Assembly (NCBI GenBank): GCA_937871155.1
Contig: CALMXV010000488.1
Location: 1 to 16,968 of the forward strand
Length of the DNA stretch: 16,968 bases
Source of the DNA: an uncultured Taibaiella sp.
Lineage (GTDB): Bacteria; Bacteroidota; Bacteroidia; Chitinophagales; Chitinophagaceae
Direction: 5' to 3'
In this document: positions 6,801 to 14,201 of the stretch, in pieces
Position numbering within the stretch: position 1 is the stretch's first letter
Layout of the letters: each line of letters begins with the position of its first letter
Program-made: the position numbers and the translations under genes
The notes under the pieces: model-generated
Seen by the model: only the letters and a program-made list of their open reading frames with translations
Database searches by the model: none
What the model was told of the DNA's origin: nothing

Positions 6801-7382
6801 TTATGATGCAGATGGTACTAACTGTAACTGATGAGCTATCCATGCTTGCAAAGAAGGGTATTGAACATCTATCAAATGATGAGGCAACTCGAATGGTGCT
6901 GACTTAGTGGTTAAGAACACTGTATGCATATTCATTCGTTTGCCAAATTCCATATCGCTCATGGAATTGCCTACCATGATACTCTTTCTAAAATTAATTC
7001 CTTCAAAATCTTCCTTCGCCTGTAAAGCCATACCGATATTGGGCTTACGATTGTGGTCGTCATCATGGATTGCAGTACAAGCATATACTTTATCAATGCG
7101 GCCTCCTTGGGCTTGCACTGCTGCAGTCATATTTTTACTTATTTCTTTTAGGCTTTCTAAGCTCATGATGCCTCTACCAACTCCTCTTTGATTGGTTACT
7201 ACTATTAGGTTGCCAACAATTTCAGATAAGGTACTGATGGCTTGAATAGCACCCTCACAAAAAACAAACTCTTCCCATTTGGTAATATACGAGCCTACAT
7301 TTTCTTCGTTGATTACTCCGTCTCTATCGAGAAATATAGTCCAAGTTTTATCTAATTCTATTTTCAATGCTGAAGTTTCCAT
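6801..7382 (-). CDS. GmhB-like HAD-IIIA phosphatase (heptose bisphosphate phosphatase candidate)
   Basis: The HAD signature FLDRDGVIN holds the nucleophile Asp19 and the acid/base Asp21. Motif II is VVTNQRGVGRG (Thr63), and RKPNIGM (112-118) provides the Lys of motif III. This is the HisB-N/GmhB pattern, and the expected reaction is removal of a phosphate from heptose 1,7-bisphosphate. Two departures are visible. The Zn loop of classical GmhB (CxH then CxC) is reduced to Cys102, His106 and His110. Motif IV reads VGNSMSD, with Asn139 in place of the first Asp and Asp143 kept. It lies 10 bases downstream of the GmhA-like gene on the same strand, which supports a heptose role, but histidinol-phosphate or another sugar-phosphate phosphatase activity remains possible. 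Confidence 0.85.
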   Translation of the reverse strand: METSALKIELDKTWTIFLDRDGVINEENVGSYITKWEEFVFCEGAIQAISTLSEIVGNLIVVTNQRGVGRGIMSLESLKEISKNMTAAVQAQGGRIDKVYACTAIHDDDHNRKPNIGMALQAKEDFEGINFRKSIMVGNSMSDMEFGKRMNMHTVFLTTKSAPFELPHHLIDVQYPSLQAWIAHQLQLVPSAS

Positions 7383-7392
7383 GACGTTGTTT

Positions 7393-7962
7393 CTAATTAT
7401 TAAAAAGCCGTTCTTCTGTTAACTGACAAATAATATGCCCAATCATAATATGCGATTCTTGGATTCTTGGAGTATCCGTACTAGGTACGTTGATTAAGTA
7501 ATCACAAAGCTCTTTCATCTTTCCGCCGGTTTCTCCGGTAAGGCAAACCGTCGTCATACCTATTTCTTTAGCCATTTCCACTGCCTTTAATATATTGACA
7601 GAATTTCCGGATGTACTAAGCCCTATCAGAATATCTCCATTCTTTCCCATACCCTTCACCATTCTACTATAGACGATATCATAGCTGTAGTCGTTGGCAA
7701 CAGCAGTAAGATAGGAGGTATTGCAATGAAGTGCTTCTGAAGGTAAGGGGTCTCTATCTGTATAAAAACGACCACTAAACTCCGCAGCTAAATGCTGGGC
7801 ATCAGCGGCGCTGCCTCCATTACCACAAAACAAAACTTTATTGCCATTTTCAAAAGCCTTTACAGTTTCATCTACTACTTTTTCAATAATAGCAAGCAGT
7901 TGAGGGTTTGCTAAAATTTTAGCTTTAGTGGCTATAGAAGCTTCTATAATTTGCTTAATCAT
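7393..7962 (-). CDS. gmhA: Sedoheptulose-7-phosphate isomerase (GmhA-like SIS domain)
   Basis: GmhA converts sedoheptulose 7-phosphate to D-glycero-D-manno-heptose 7-phosphate, the first step to activated heptose for LPS or S-layer/glycoprotein glycans. The single SIS domain has both phosphate-binding stretches: FCGNGGSAADAQHLAAEFSGR (45-65, with candidate catalytic Glu61) and LSTSGNSVNI (115-124). The C-terminal RIQESHIMIGHIICQLTEE (166-184) carries the conserved Gln-Glu and His residues. The 189-residue length is right. DiaA, a DnaA-binding relative, shares the fold, but the adjacent GmhB-like phosphatase 10 bases downstream favours the sugar pathway. Upstream (7979-7986), TAGTATTG on the minus strand is one base off the -7 consensus and lacks a well-spaced -33, so its promoter is unsettled. 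Confidence 0.9.
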   Translation of the reverse strand: MIKQIIEASIATKAKILANPQLLAIIEKVVDETVKAFENGNKVLFCGNGGSAADAQHLAAEFSGRFYTDRDPLPSEALHCNTSYLTAVANDYSYDIVYSRMVKGMGKNGDILIGLSTSGNSVNILKAVEMAKEIGMTTVCLTGETGGKMKELCDYLINVPSTDTPRIQESHIMIGHIICQLTEERLFNN

Positions 7963-8059
7963 AATCAGGCTAAAAATACAATACTATTGCCTTTTACAAC
8001 GTGGTGAATGCGTTAATAAAACAATAACGTGAATAACTTGTGTGTAAAGTGGCCGTCTA

Positions 8060-8091
8060 TTTCCAATTACAATTAGATAGATTTAGCTTTG
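8060..8091 (+). promoter_or_regulatory. Bacteroidota-type promoter for the GHL10 gene
   Basis: A perfect -7 match, TAGCTTTG, is at 8084-8091, about 28 bases before the ATG at 8120. TTTC at 8060-8063 is a one-mismatch -33 (TTTG) with a 20-base spacer. The site lies in the 157-base region between two divergent genes. Nothing else strong is seen there apart from two copies of aacgtg (7998-8003, 8026-8031). Confidence 0.5.
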
Positions 8092-8119
8092 TAAGCTATT
8101 CCACCATGTTACTATTGCT

Positions 8120-9622
8120 ATGAAATATTTTTATTCTTTAGGTTTTTTATTGCTTTGGAGCCTTCAAACCTTTGCTCAATCACCTAAACGAGAACTACGA
8201 GCCGCTTGGATTGCCACAGTTTCTAATATTGATTTTCCTTCTAAGCCCGGCTTGCCTTCCTCTCAACAACAACAAGAGTTTATTCAAAGATTAGACCAGC
8301 TAAAAGCCCTAGGCTGTAATGCCGTTTTTGTGCAAATTCGTCCGGCTGCTGACGCCTTTTACAATTCTCCATATGAGCCTTGGAGTCGCTACCTTACCGG
8401 CAAACAAGGACAACCTCCTTCACCTTATTATGACCCGCTTTCGTTTATGATAGAACAAACTCATCAACGAAATATGGAATTCCATGCCTGGTTTAATCCA
8501 TATCGTGCCCTCACTGACAGTAAGAAAAATCCGAACCCTCCGGAGCATGTCACTCGTCAGCATCCCGATTGGATTATCTCTTATGGCGGCAAGTCCTATA
8601 TCAATCCAGGGGAGCCTCAAGCAAGAGAATATGTGTTAAACGTGATTACCGATGTGGTAAAAAGATATGATATTGATGGGGTGCATTTAGATGATTATTT
8701 CTACCCATACCGTATTGCCGGAGTGGAATTTGGCGATGGTAGAAGTTATTCGAAATATGGGCAAAAATTTACTGATAAAGGTGATTGGAGAAGAGACAAT
8801 GTCAATGTTTTTGTGAAAGATTTACATGGACGAATTAAAGCGTTAAAACCTTATGTGAAATTTGGGATAAGTCCATTTGGAGTATGGCGCAACGCCAGCA
8901 AAGACCCTCGCGGTTCCGCTACTCGTGGTGGACAAACCTGCTATGACGACTTGTATTCTGACATACTATTATGGCTTCAAAACGGATGGATGGATTATGT
9001 ATTGCCTCAATTATATTGGGAGCATGGACATCGCGCTGCACCCTTTGACATACTCTTACCTTGGTGGGAAAAAAATAGTTATGGTAAGCATGTGTATTAT
9101 GGCTTAGGGGTCTATAGAATGTTAAATGGAGGCACAGGACCTTGGACCTCATCACGTGAAATCCTTTGGCAGATAAATGATATCCGTACCGGCACTGCAT
9201 CTCCGGGCTATGCGCTTTATAGTGCTTCTAATTTTGATAAAATTCATACTGCATTAGCCGATAGTTTAGAAAAGCGGATTAGTAAAAATATCGCCTTGCC
9301 ACCGGTAATGCCATGGTTGGATACAATACCTCCTATAGCCCCTGTTTTAAAAATTACTACGAGCACCAAAGGCAATCAACTGAATTGGACATCGCCCAAT
9401 AAAATGTACCCAGCACATACAAAATACTTGGTGTATCGTTTTGCTACTAATGAACCGATTCAACTAAACAACAGTTCAAAGATAATTTCACTTCAGCAAG
9501 CGGCAACCTATACGGATACGGAAGCTGCATCCAACCGGAAGTACACGTATGTAGTTACTGCGTTAGATAGATTGTGGAATGAAAGTAAGCCGAGCAATAC
9601 CGTAATAGCTACGACACCCTAA
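8120..9622 (+). CDS. Secreted GHL10/DUF187 family glycoside hydrolase-like protein
   Basis: GHL10 (DUF187, YngK-like) proteins have a TIM-barrel and are predicted to hydrolyse cell-surface or peptidoglycan-related glycans. Signal peptide at residues 1 to about 19 (LLWSLQTFA before QSP). The barrel runs from about 24 to 340 and is identified by ELRAAWIATVSNIDFPSKPG (25-44), GCNAVFVQIRPAADAFYNSPYEPWSRYLTG (65-94), FHAWFNPYRA (121-130), and DIDGVHLDDYFYPY (184-197), where the Asp pair is the likely active-site region. PQLYWEHG and WWEKNSYG come later in the barrel. From about 403 to the end is a fibronectin type III-like domain (YLVYRFATNEP to YTYVVTALDRLWNESKPS). There is no T9SS sorting domain, so it probably stays in the periplasm. 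The substrate is unknown. It has its own promoter and is followed 95 bases later by the GT-C gene. Confidence 0.92.
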   Translation: MKYFYSLGFLLLWSLQTFAQSPKRELRAAWIATVSNIDFPSKPGLPSSQQQQEFIQRLDQLKALGCNAVFVQIRPAADAFYNSPYEPWSRYLTGKQGQPPSPYYDPLSFMIEQTHQRNMEFHAWFNPYRALTDSKKNPNPPEHVTRQHPDWIISYGGKSYINPGEPQAREYVLNVITDVVKRYDIDGVHLDDYFYPYRIAGVEFGDGRSYSKYGQKFTDKGDWRRDNVNVFVKDLHGRIKALKPYVKFGISPFGVWRNASKDPRGSATRGGQTCYDDLYSDILLWLQNGWMDYVLPQLYWEHGHRAAPFDILLPWWEKNSYGKHVYYGLGVYRMLNGGTGPWTSSREILWQINDIRTGTASPGYALYSASNFDKIHTALADSLEKRISKNIALPPVMPWLDTIPPIAPVLKITTSTKGNQLNWTSPNKMYPAHTKYLVYRFATNEPIQLNNSSKIISLQQAATYTDTEAASNRKYTYVVTALDRLWNESKPSNTVIATTP

Positions 9623-9717
9623 TGGTTGGCTCAAGTTGTTGCCATGTTTTTTATGAAATGATTGGATAACTTTTCAATCAAACACAAATGTGTAAATTAG
9701 GCTTTTAATTAAGGTCA

Positions 9718-11415
9718 ATGAGTAAAAAAAATAAAGCCACTTCACCGCCTCCTAAGCCAACAATAACAACTAAACCTATATCAAATACATTTAGTATTCC
9801 TTATCCTATACTTTGGCTTATAGCTGTAGTGATTGTTTTGTATGCCGGCACCATTCATTATGATTTTACTCAACTCGATGATGCTATTTTTATCAAAGAG
9901 ATGCAAGCATATAATGAAAGCTTAAGCAACCTAGTAACCTCTTTCTCCCGCGGAGTATTCAACCCTACTAATGATGAATACTATCGCCCTATGTTTTTAA
10001 ATTCTATGATTCTCAACTATCAGTTTGCCGAAACGGATATTCTGGGCTATCATGTTTTTAATATTGGGCTTCATATTTTATGTGTTATCCTATTTTATCA
10101 ATTAATGTTGCTGTTAGAAATAAAAAAACTACATGCCTTTTTATTATCGTTGCTTTTTGCTGTACATCCTTCACTTTCGCAGGCAGTAGTTTGGATTCCC
10201 GGTAGAAATGACAGTCTAATGGGTGTGTTTGTATTGAGCTATATATTGTCTGCCATACGCTATTCGCAATCTCAGCATTGGAAATACTTAGTGGGCATTT
10301 TTGTTTTCTTATCAGCCAGCTTCTTTACCAAAGAGTCGGCAATAGTTACCCCGGCAGTAGCGGTATTAATACAAGTATTCATCTTAAAACAACGATGGTT
10401 TTCTAAAAGTCAACGGATACATTATGGCATCATTGTAATAGTCGCCTTAGTTTATTTTGTACTTAGGAGTACAGCCTCTCTGAAACCTACACCCCTTCAT
10501 CCGGCTGACTTATTTACTGACTTCACGCATCGTATTCCTATTATATTTCAGTATCTGGGTAAGGTATTTTTTCCTTTCAATCTTAGCGTGTTTCCTATTC
10601 AAGAAGACACCGTTATCTTTTATGGATTAGCAGCCATGCTACTTCTTATAGTAGTGATTGCTTTTACCAAAGAGAAACGATGGAATTGGTACATTGCTGG
10701 TTTTTGCTTTTTCTTTGTATATCTATTGCCCTTACTTTTTTTACCCAAGGTGTTAAACGAACAAATTTTTGAGCATCGTCTCTACTTGCCGATGATGGGA
10801 TTGTTTTTAGTATTGCCACAAACGATTTTGTTTAAAAATACTTGGAGTGATAAGCAACAAAGTGTGGCGGTTTTTGTAGTAGCAGGTGCCCTGTTTTTTT
10901 TGAATTATAGGCACCAACCTAATTTTGAAAATGCTTTAAGCTTTTGGAAGCAAGCTTATACTACGTCACCACACTCAGCCTATGCAACTATGATGTATGG
11001 CGCAAGGGTAGAGGATCGCCAAGAAGGTTATGCCTTAATGCGACAAGCCTATAAATTGAATCCTGATGAAAAATATTTGAACTATTACTATGGCATGATG
11101 TTGCAAAACCAAGATTCCTTATTAGCATCGGAGCCACATTTTTTAAGAGAAAAAAAGAAATCCGGGTATTACGAATGTGATTTTTACTTAGCTAAAATTG
11201 CATTTTATAAAAAGGATTTTAAAGCGGCTGCCACCTATTTGGAAACATATGTAAAAGCAGACCCTACACACGATATGGCAAATAAAAACTTATTGTTGTT
11301 GTATGTTACCGAGCTTAAAGATAAGCAGAAGGCATTAGCACAAATAAAGCGGATGGAAGCCAATCACATTATGGTGAATCAAGAATTGAAACAACAAATA
11401 TATAGGATGCCTTAG
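9718..11415 (+). CDS. Polytopic GT-C-type glycosyltransferase-like protein with C-terminal TPRs (TMTC-like)
   Basis: A Lys/Pro-rich cytoplasmic start (1-30) is followed by about ten or eleven membrane helices to about residue 400, then soluble TPR-like repeats (about 425-565, clearest at YLAKIAFYKKDFKAAATYLETYVKADP). The first large loop has an Asp pair, QLDDAIF (54-55), the place of the catalytic acid in GT-C enzymes that use polyprenyl-phosphate sugars. EYYRPMF (about 87-93), FNIGLHIL (114-121), FAVHPSLSQAVVWIPGRND (148-165) and FFTKESAI (202-209) are the conserved pattern of TMTC-like proteins; eukaryotic TMTCs are O-mannosyltransferases with the same TM-TPR layout. Bacterial members are widespread but mostly uncharacterised, so transfer of a sugar to periplasmic proteins or glycans is inference. 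It does not appear to have a strong promoter of its own; TAACTTTT at 9667 is imperfect. Confidence 0.85.
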   Translation: MSKKNKATSPPPKPTITTKPISNTFSIPYPILWLIAVVIVLYAGTIHYDFTQLDDAIFIKEMQAYNESLSNLVTSFSRGVFNPTNDEYYRPMFLNSMILNYQFAETDILGYHVFNIGLHILCVILFYQLMLLLEIKKLHAFLLSLLFAVHPSLSQAVVWIPGRNDSLMGVFVLSYILSAIRYSQSQHWKYLVGIFVFLSASFFTKESAIVTPAVAVLIQVFILKQRWFSKSQRIHYGIIVIVALVYFVLRSTASLKPTPLHPADLFTDFTHRIPIIFQYLGKVFFPFNLSVFPIQEDTVIFYGLAAMLLLIVVIAFTKEKRWNWYIAGFCFFFVYLLPLLFLPKVLNEQIFEHRLYLPMMGLFLVLPQTILFKNTWSDKQQSVAVFVVAGALFFLNYRHQPNFENALSFWKQAYTTSPHSAYATMMYGARVEDRQEGYALMRQAYKLNPDEKYLNYYYGMMLQNQDSLLASEPHFLREKKKSGYYECDFYLAKIAFYKKDFKAAATYLETYVKADPTHDMANKNLLLLYVTELKDKQKALAQIKRMEANHIMVNQELKQQIYRMP

Positions 11416-11426
11416 TTGAAACGTAA

Positions 11427-11500
11427 AAGGAGGAGCTTATTGATTGGGTGAATTTAGATTATCGAATTAAAGTAACATCGCCTTTGATAAGCTCTTCTTT
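11427..11500. repeat. Imperfect inverted repeat at the junction of two convergent genes
   Basis: Bases 11427-11440 (aaggaggagcttat) can pair with 11487-11500 (ataagctcttcttt) over 14 positions, 12 Watson-Crick and 2 G-T, with three further inner pairs (11441-11443 with 11484-11486, two of them G-T). The unpaired loop is about 40 bases. The right arm is inside the last codons of the T9SS protein and the left arm is in the intergenic space. No T-run follows on either strand, so a classical terminator is unlikely; a transcript-end fold or a trace of a small inverted duplication are both possible. Confidence 0.4.
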
Positions 11501-13381
11501 ACCGAATCGATCCTTTACGCTTAATACCCAATAATACACACCTAGTTCCGCCGGTACTCCTTTCCAATATCCATCCCAACCCTCATTAAACTTGGTGGAA
11601 GCATACATCATCTCGCCCCACCGGCTATAGACTCTAAAGTAATTAACTTGAGAATAGCCTACACCTATAGGTCGTAAAATATCATTTCGGCCATCACCAT
11701 TAGGGGTAAAAGCAGAAGGGACAAATAGGCTGGCTTTATCCACTACTCTTACTACAATGCTGTCATCACCTTCGCACTGACTAGCGGCACTTACAATATG
11801 CACTTGGTAAGGGAAGGTGCCAATAGTGGGATAGGTTCCTATTGGATTTCCAATAGTGGGATTGTCAAGATTAGTAGCCGGCGACCAAGTGTAACTACCG
11901 CCACCTTGCGCATTAAATTGAATAGAACTTTCTTTGATAATGATGGTGTCATTGCCGGCAAACGGAACAAATTTTTCAATGGCGATATACTTTTTAATGG
12001 TGTCGCTACAACCTTTACTGTTTCCTGAAATAAGTGTTACCGCATAGTTACCTCCAATGAGATATTGATGAGAAGGGTGTTGGTCGGTTGCATTTAAACC
12101 ATCGCCAAAGCTCCATTCCCAATGAGTAGCAGTACCAAGACTACTAGAAGAAGAGTCAATAAATGCAATGGGAGTATTGGGACAAAGTTTACCGGTATAG
12201 TTGAAATTACTTTTGAAATAAGGGTATATTTTTACGAAACGCTCTATACTATCCGGACAAGTAGTGCCGCGATTTACAATAAGCTTTACTACATAAGTGC
12301 CGGTATCCGAATAGGTATAACTAGGACTAAAAACATTTGAAGTATCATCGGTTTTATTAGCCACCCCAAAGTCCCAAAAATAACTAAAGCCACCGGTGCT
12401 AGTATTGTCAAACTTTACATCATAGCCAGTACAATTGACGATATAGGTATTCACTTCATCTGAGTACTGAGGCATATCGGCTATAACAGCTTTCGAACAG
12501 TCGGTAACTTCAAATTGAAATTCACGTTTTACCGTATTGACTAAAACTCCATTCTTCCATTCATGACAACAAACAGTAACCACAAAACGACCTTTTAAAT
12601 TGGGTGTGCCAGATATCAAACCTGTAGAAGGGTCAATTTTAATCAAAGGATTTCCAGCCATCGGACGTTGCATAGTAAAACCGGCTACATAAGCTACAGT
12701 AGGAAACGGTGGAGAGGTAGGCACATAAGGTTTTACATCATTGATGGTACCCCCAATATTCGTTTCGCAAAATTCATAACTCAACGAGTCTCCATCCACA
12801 TCAGTAGCAGAATGGTCATAAATCAAAGGGTTATTTAAGCAAATGATTTGTGGTGGAAAATTTTTGAAAATGGCGCTATTGTTACAAGCGGGTGCGGGAG
12901 GTATTTTACAAAAATAAGTAGCTCCGGTTTCCCCTGGGTTGCCAATGTTAGAGATGTGTTCGTTTCTACAACATCTTTGATAAACGATATAATATCCTGA
13001 TAAATTGTTGGGTAATGAATAGGTTTTCTTAAAGGTCATTTTCTGCAAGCAAGTCAACGGATAATTGGTGATACAATTATTGCTAAAGTTGGCAGGTACT
13101 GTCATTCTTGAAGTATAGTAAACACCGGTATCTACAAATTGTAAAAGGTTATTGCCATCATAAATTCCTAAAAAAGCAGGGTTGTCATCTACTATAGCTT
13201 GGGGTTGTCCGTTCAAGCAATCATGGTAAATCGTTAGGGATATTTCATAGAGTGTTGTATTGCCACTTCCGGCTCCCAAGCAACGATACGTCATTTCGCC
13301 ACCAACTATATGCGAAGCAAATCCAAATTTTGGAGAAAGGCAAAGAACAAAAAATAGAATCGCATAGAGCGCTTGTTTCAT
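11459..13381 (-). CDS. Secreted PKD-domain protein with T9SS type B C-terminal sorting domain
   Basis: This is a surface or extracellular protein exported through the Sec system and then the type IX secretion system. Signal peptide at 1-22 (LCLSPKFGFA before SHIVGGEMTYRCLG, a start very common in Bacteroidota surface proteins). A Cys-rich N-terminal half of about 300 residues (SHIVGGEMTYRC, CCRNEHISNIGNPG, CCHEWKNGVLVNT) has no known function. Two PKD-type domains follow (about 315-390 with FDNTSTGGFSYFWDFG and YTYSDTGTYVVKLIV; about 395-470 with HWEWSFGDG and HQYLIGGNYAVTLISG). The last 90 residues (551-640) are the gliding-motility-associated sorting domain, recognised by VPSAFTPNGDGRND, YFRVYSRWGEMMY, GWDGYWKG and GVYYWVLSVKD. 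The gene starts 7 bases after the alpha/beta hydrolase stop, so it is the last gene of that operon. The role is probably adhesion or extracellular structure; no enzyme signature is visible. Confidence 0.93.
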   Translation of the reverse strand: MKQALYAILFFVLCLSPKFGFASHIVGGEMTYRCLGAGSGNTTLYEISLTIYHDCLNGQPQAIVDDNPAFLGIYDGNNLLQFVDTGVYYTSRMTVPANFSNNCITNYPLTCLQKMTFKKTYSLPNNLSGYYIVYQRCCRNEHISNIGNPGETGATYFCKIPPAPACNNSAIFKNFPPQIICLNNPLIYDHSATDVDGDSLSYEFCETNIGGTINDVKPYVPTSPPFPTVAYVAGFTMQRPMAGNPLIKIDPSTGLISGTPNLKGRFVVTVCCHEWKNGVLVNTVKREFQFEVTDCSKAVIADMPQYSDEVNTYIVNCTGYDVKFDNTSTGGFSYFWDFGVANKTDDTSNVFSPSYTYSDTGTYVVKLIVNRGTTCPDSIERFVKIYPYFKSNFNYTGKLCPNTPIAFIDSSSSSLGTATHWEWSFGDGLNATDQHPSHQYLIGGNYAVTLISGNSKGCSDTIKKYIAIEKFVPFAGNDTIIIKESSIQFNAQGGGSYTWSPATNLDNPTIGNPIGTYPTIGTFPYQVHIVSAASQCEGDDSIVVRVVDKASLFVPSAFTPNGDGRNDILRPIGVGYSQVNYFRVYSRWGEMMYASTKFNEGWDGYWKGVPAELGVYYWVLSVKDRFGKEELIKGDVTLIR

Positions 13382-13388
13382 AAGTGAC

Positions 13389-14201
13389 TTAGCGTTTGTA
13401 ACAATATTCAGTAAAGTTAATTAAATCGTATGTTAATAGTTTTGGCTGTTCTATCATACTCATGTGTACACAATCATCATAGCGATGTACAAAGCTGATG
13501 TTGGCAAGGGCTGCTTGTTCTAATAAAACCTTCATAGGAGCAATAGTTTCTTCTTTGCCAATAATCATTTGAAAGGGGGTTGCTAATTGTTGTACTACAT
13601 TTCTTCGGTCTTCACGCTGCATCATAGCAGAGTAAAAAGCAATGATACTTTCGCCTGCTAGTTCTATGCCTCGTTCTATTTGTGTAGCTATTACACTTTG
13701 ATTGTTGTCTTTGAATTTTGGCGAATAAAATCCGGGAATTAACTCACGCATAAACGCATTTTTGCCTCCTTTTTGAATGATTTCAATGGTACGTTTTCTT
13801 TTGATTAATCGTTCTTCATCGTCTGCCGTAGCTGTAGAGTGTACTAGAGATAGCCCTTTAATCAATTCGGGGTATTGCTCGGCAAAAGCTAATGCAATAT
13901 AGCCTCCCATAGAATGTCCGGCTAAGACCACTTCCGTTATTTTCTCATTGTCTATGATGGCTTTGATAGAAGATGCTAAAATGGGTAAGGTAACTGTAGT
14001 CGTAGGTAATGCACTTGCCCCACTGCCAGGGATATCGGGGATGATAACCAAAAAATGTTTTGAAAGAGCATCTGTAACTCGATTCCAAAGGCTGCCTCTT
14101 TCAGGAAAACCATGCAGCAATACGAGTGCATTGCCTGAGCCTATTTTTTGGTATGCAATTTTGGGAAAGTTATCTGTTGAAATTTGAACTGAAGTCATCA
14201 T
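13389..14201 (-). CDS. Alpha/beta hydrolase
   Basis: This is a cytoplasmic alpha/beta-hydrolase-fold enzyme of 270 residues without a signal peptide. The oxyanion-hole motif LLHGFPE is at 28-34, the nucleophile elbow GHSMGG has Ser97, and the catalytic His246 is in DDCVHMSM. At the acid position the sequence is IIGKEETIAP (213-222); the usual Asp three residues after the Gly is Glu218. Glu can serve this role in some members, so the enzyme need not be inactive. The likely reaction is ester, lactone or amide hydrolysis, substrate unknown. The ATG at 14201 overlaps the stop of the DUF4105 gene by four bases (ATGA), implying translational coupling. A second ATG follows immediately (14198), so the start could be one codon later. 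Confidence 0.9.
   Translation of the reverse strand: MMTSVQISTDNFPKIAYQKIGSGNALVLLHGFPERGSLWNRVTDALSKHFLVIIPDIPGSGASALPTTTVTLPILASSIKAIIDNEKITEVVLAGHSMGGYIALAFAEQYPELIKGLSLVHSTATADDEERLIKRKRTIEIIQKGGKNAFMRELIPGFYSPKFKDNNQSVIATQIERGIELAGESIIAFYSAMMQREDRRNVVQQLATPFQMIIGKEETIAPMKVLLEQAALANISFVHRYDDCVHMSMIEQPKLLTYDLINFTEYCYKR

Noticed and set aside
7979..7986. Minus-strand promoter for gmhA (TAGTATTG)
   Set aside because: One mismatch in the -7 box, and the nearest TTG on that strand is only 10 bases upstream. Too weak to call.
9659..9680. Terminator after the GHL10 gene (tgattg...caatca)
   Set aside because: Only a 6-bp A/T-rich stem with a 10-base loop and no T-run.
12122..12340. Plus-strand open frames inside the T9SS gene (including 11798-12028)
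   Set aside because: They are antisense shadows of the PKD region, which is clearly coded on the minus strand.
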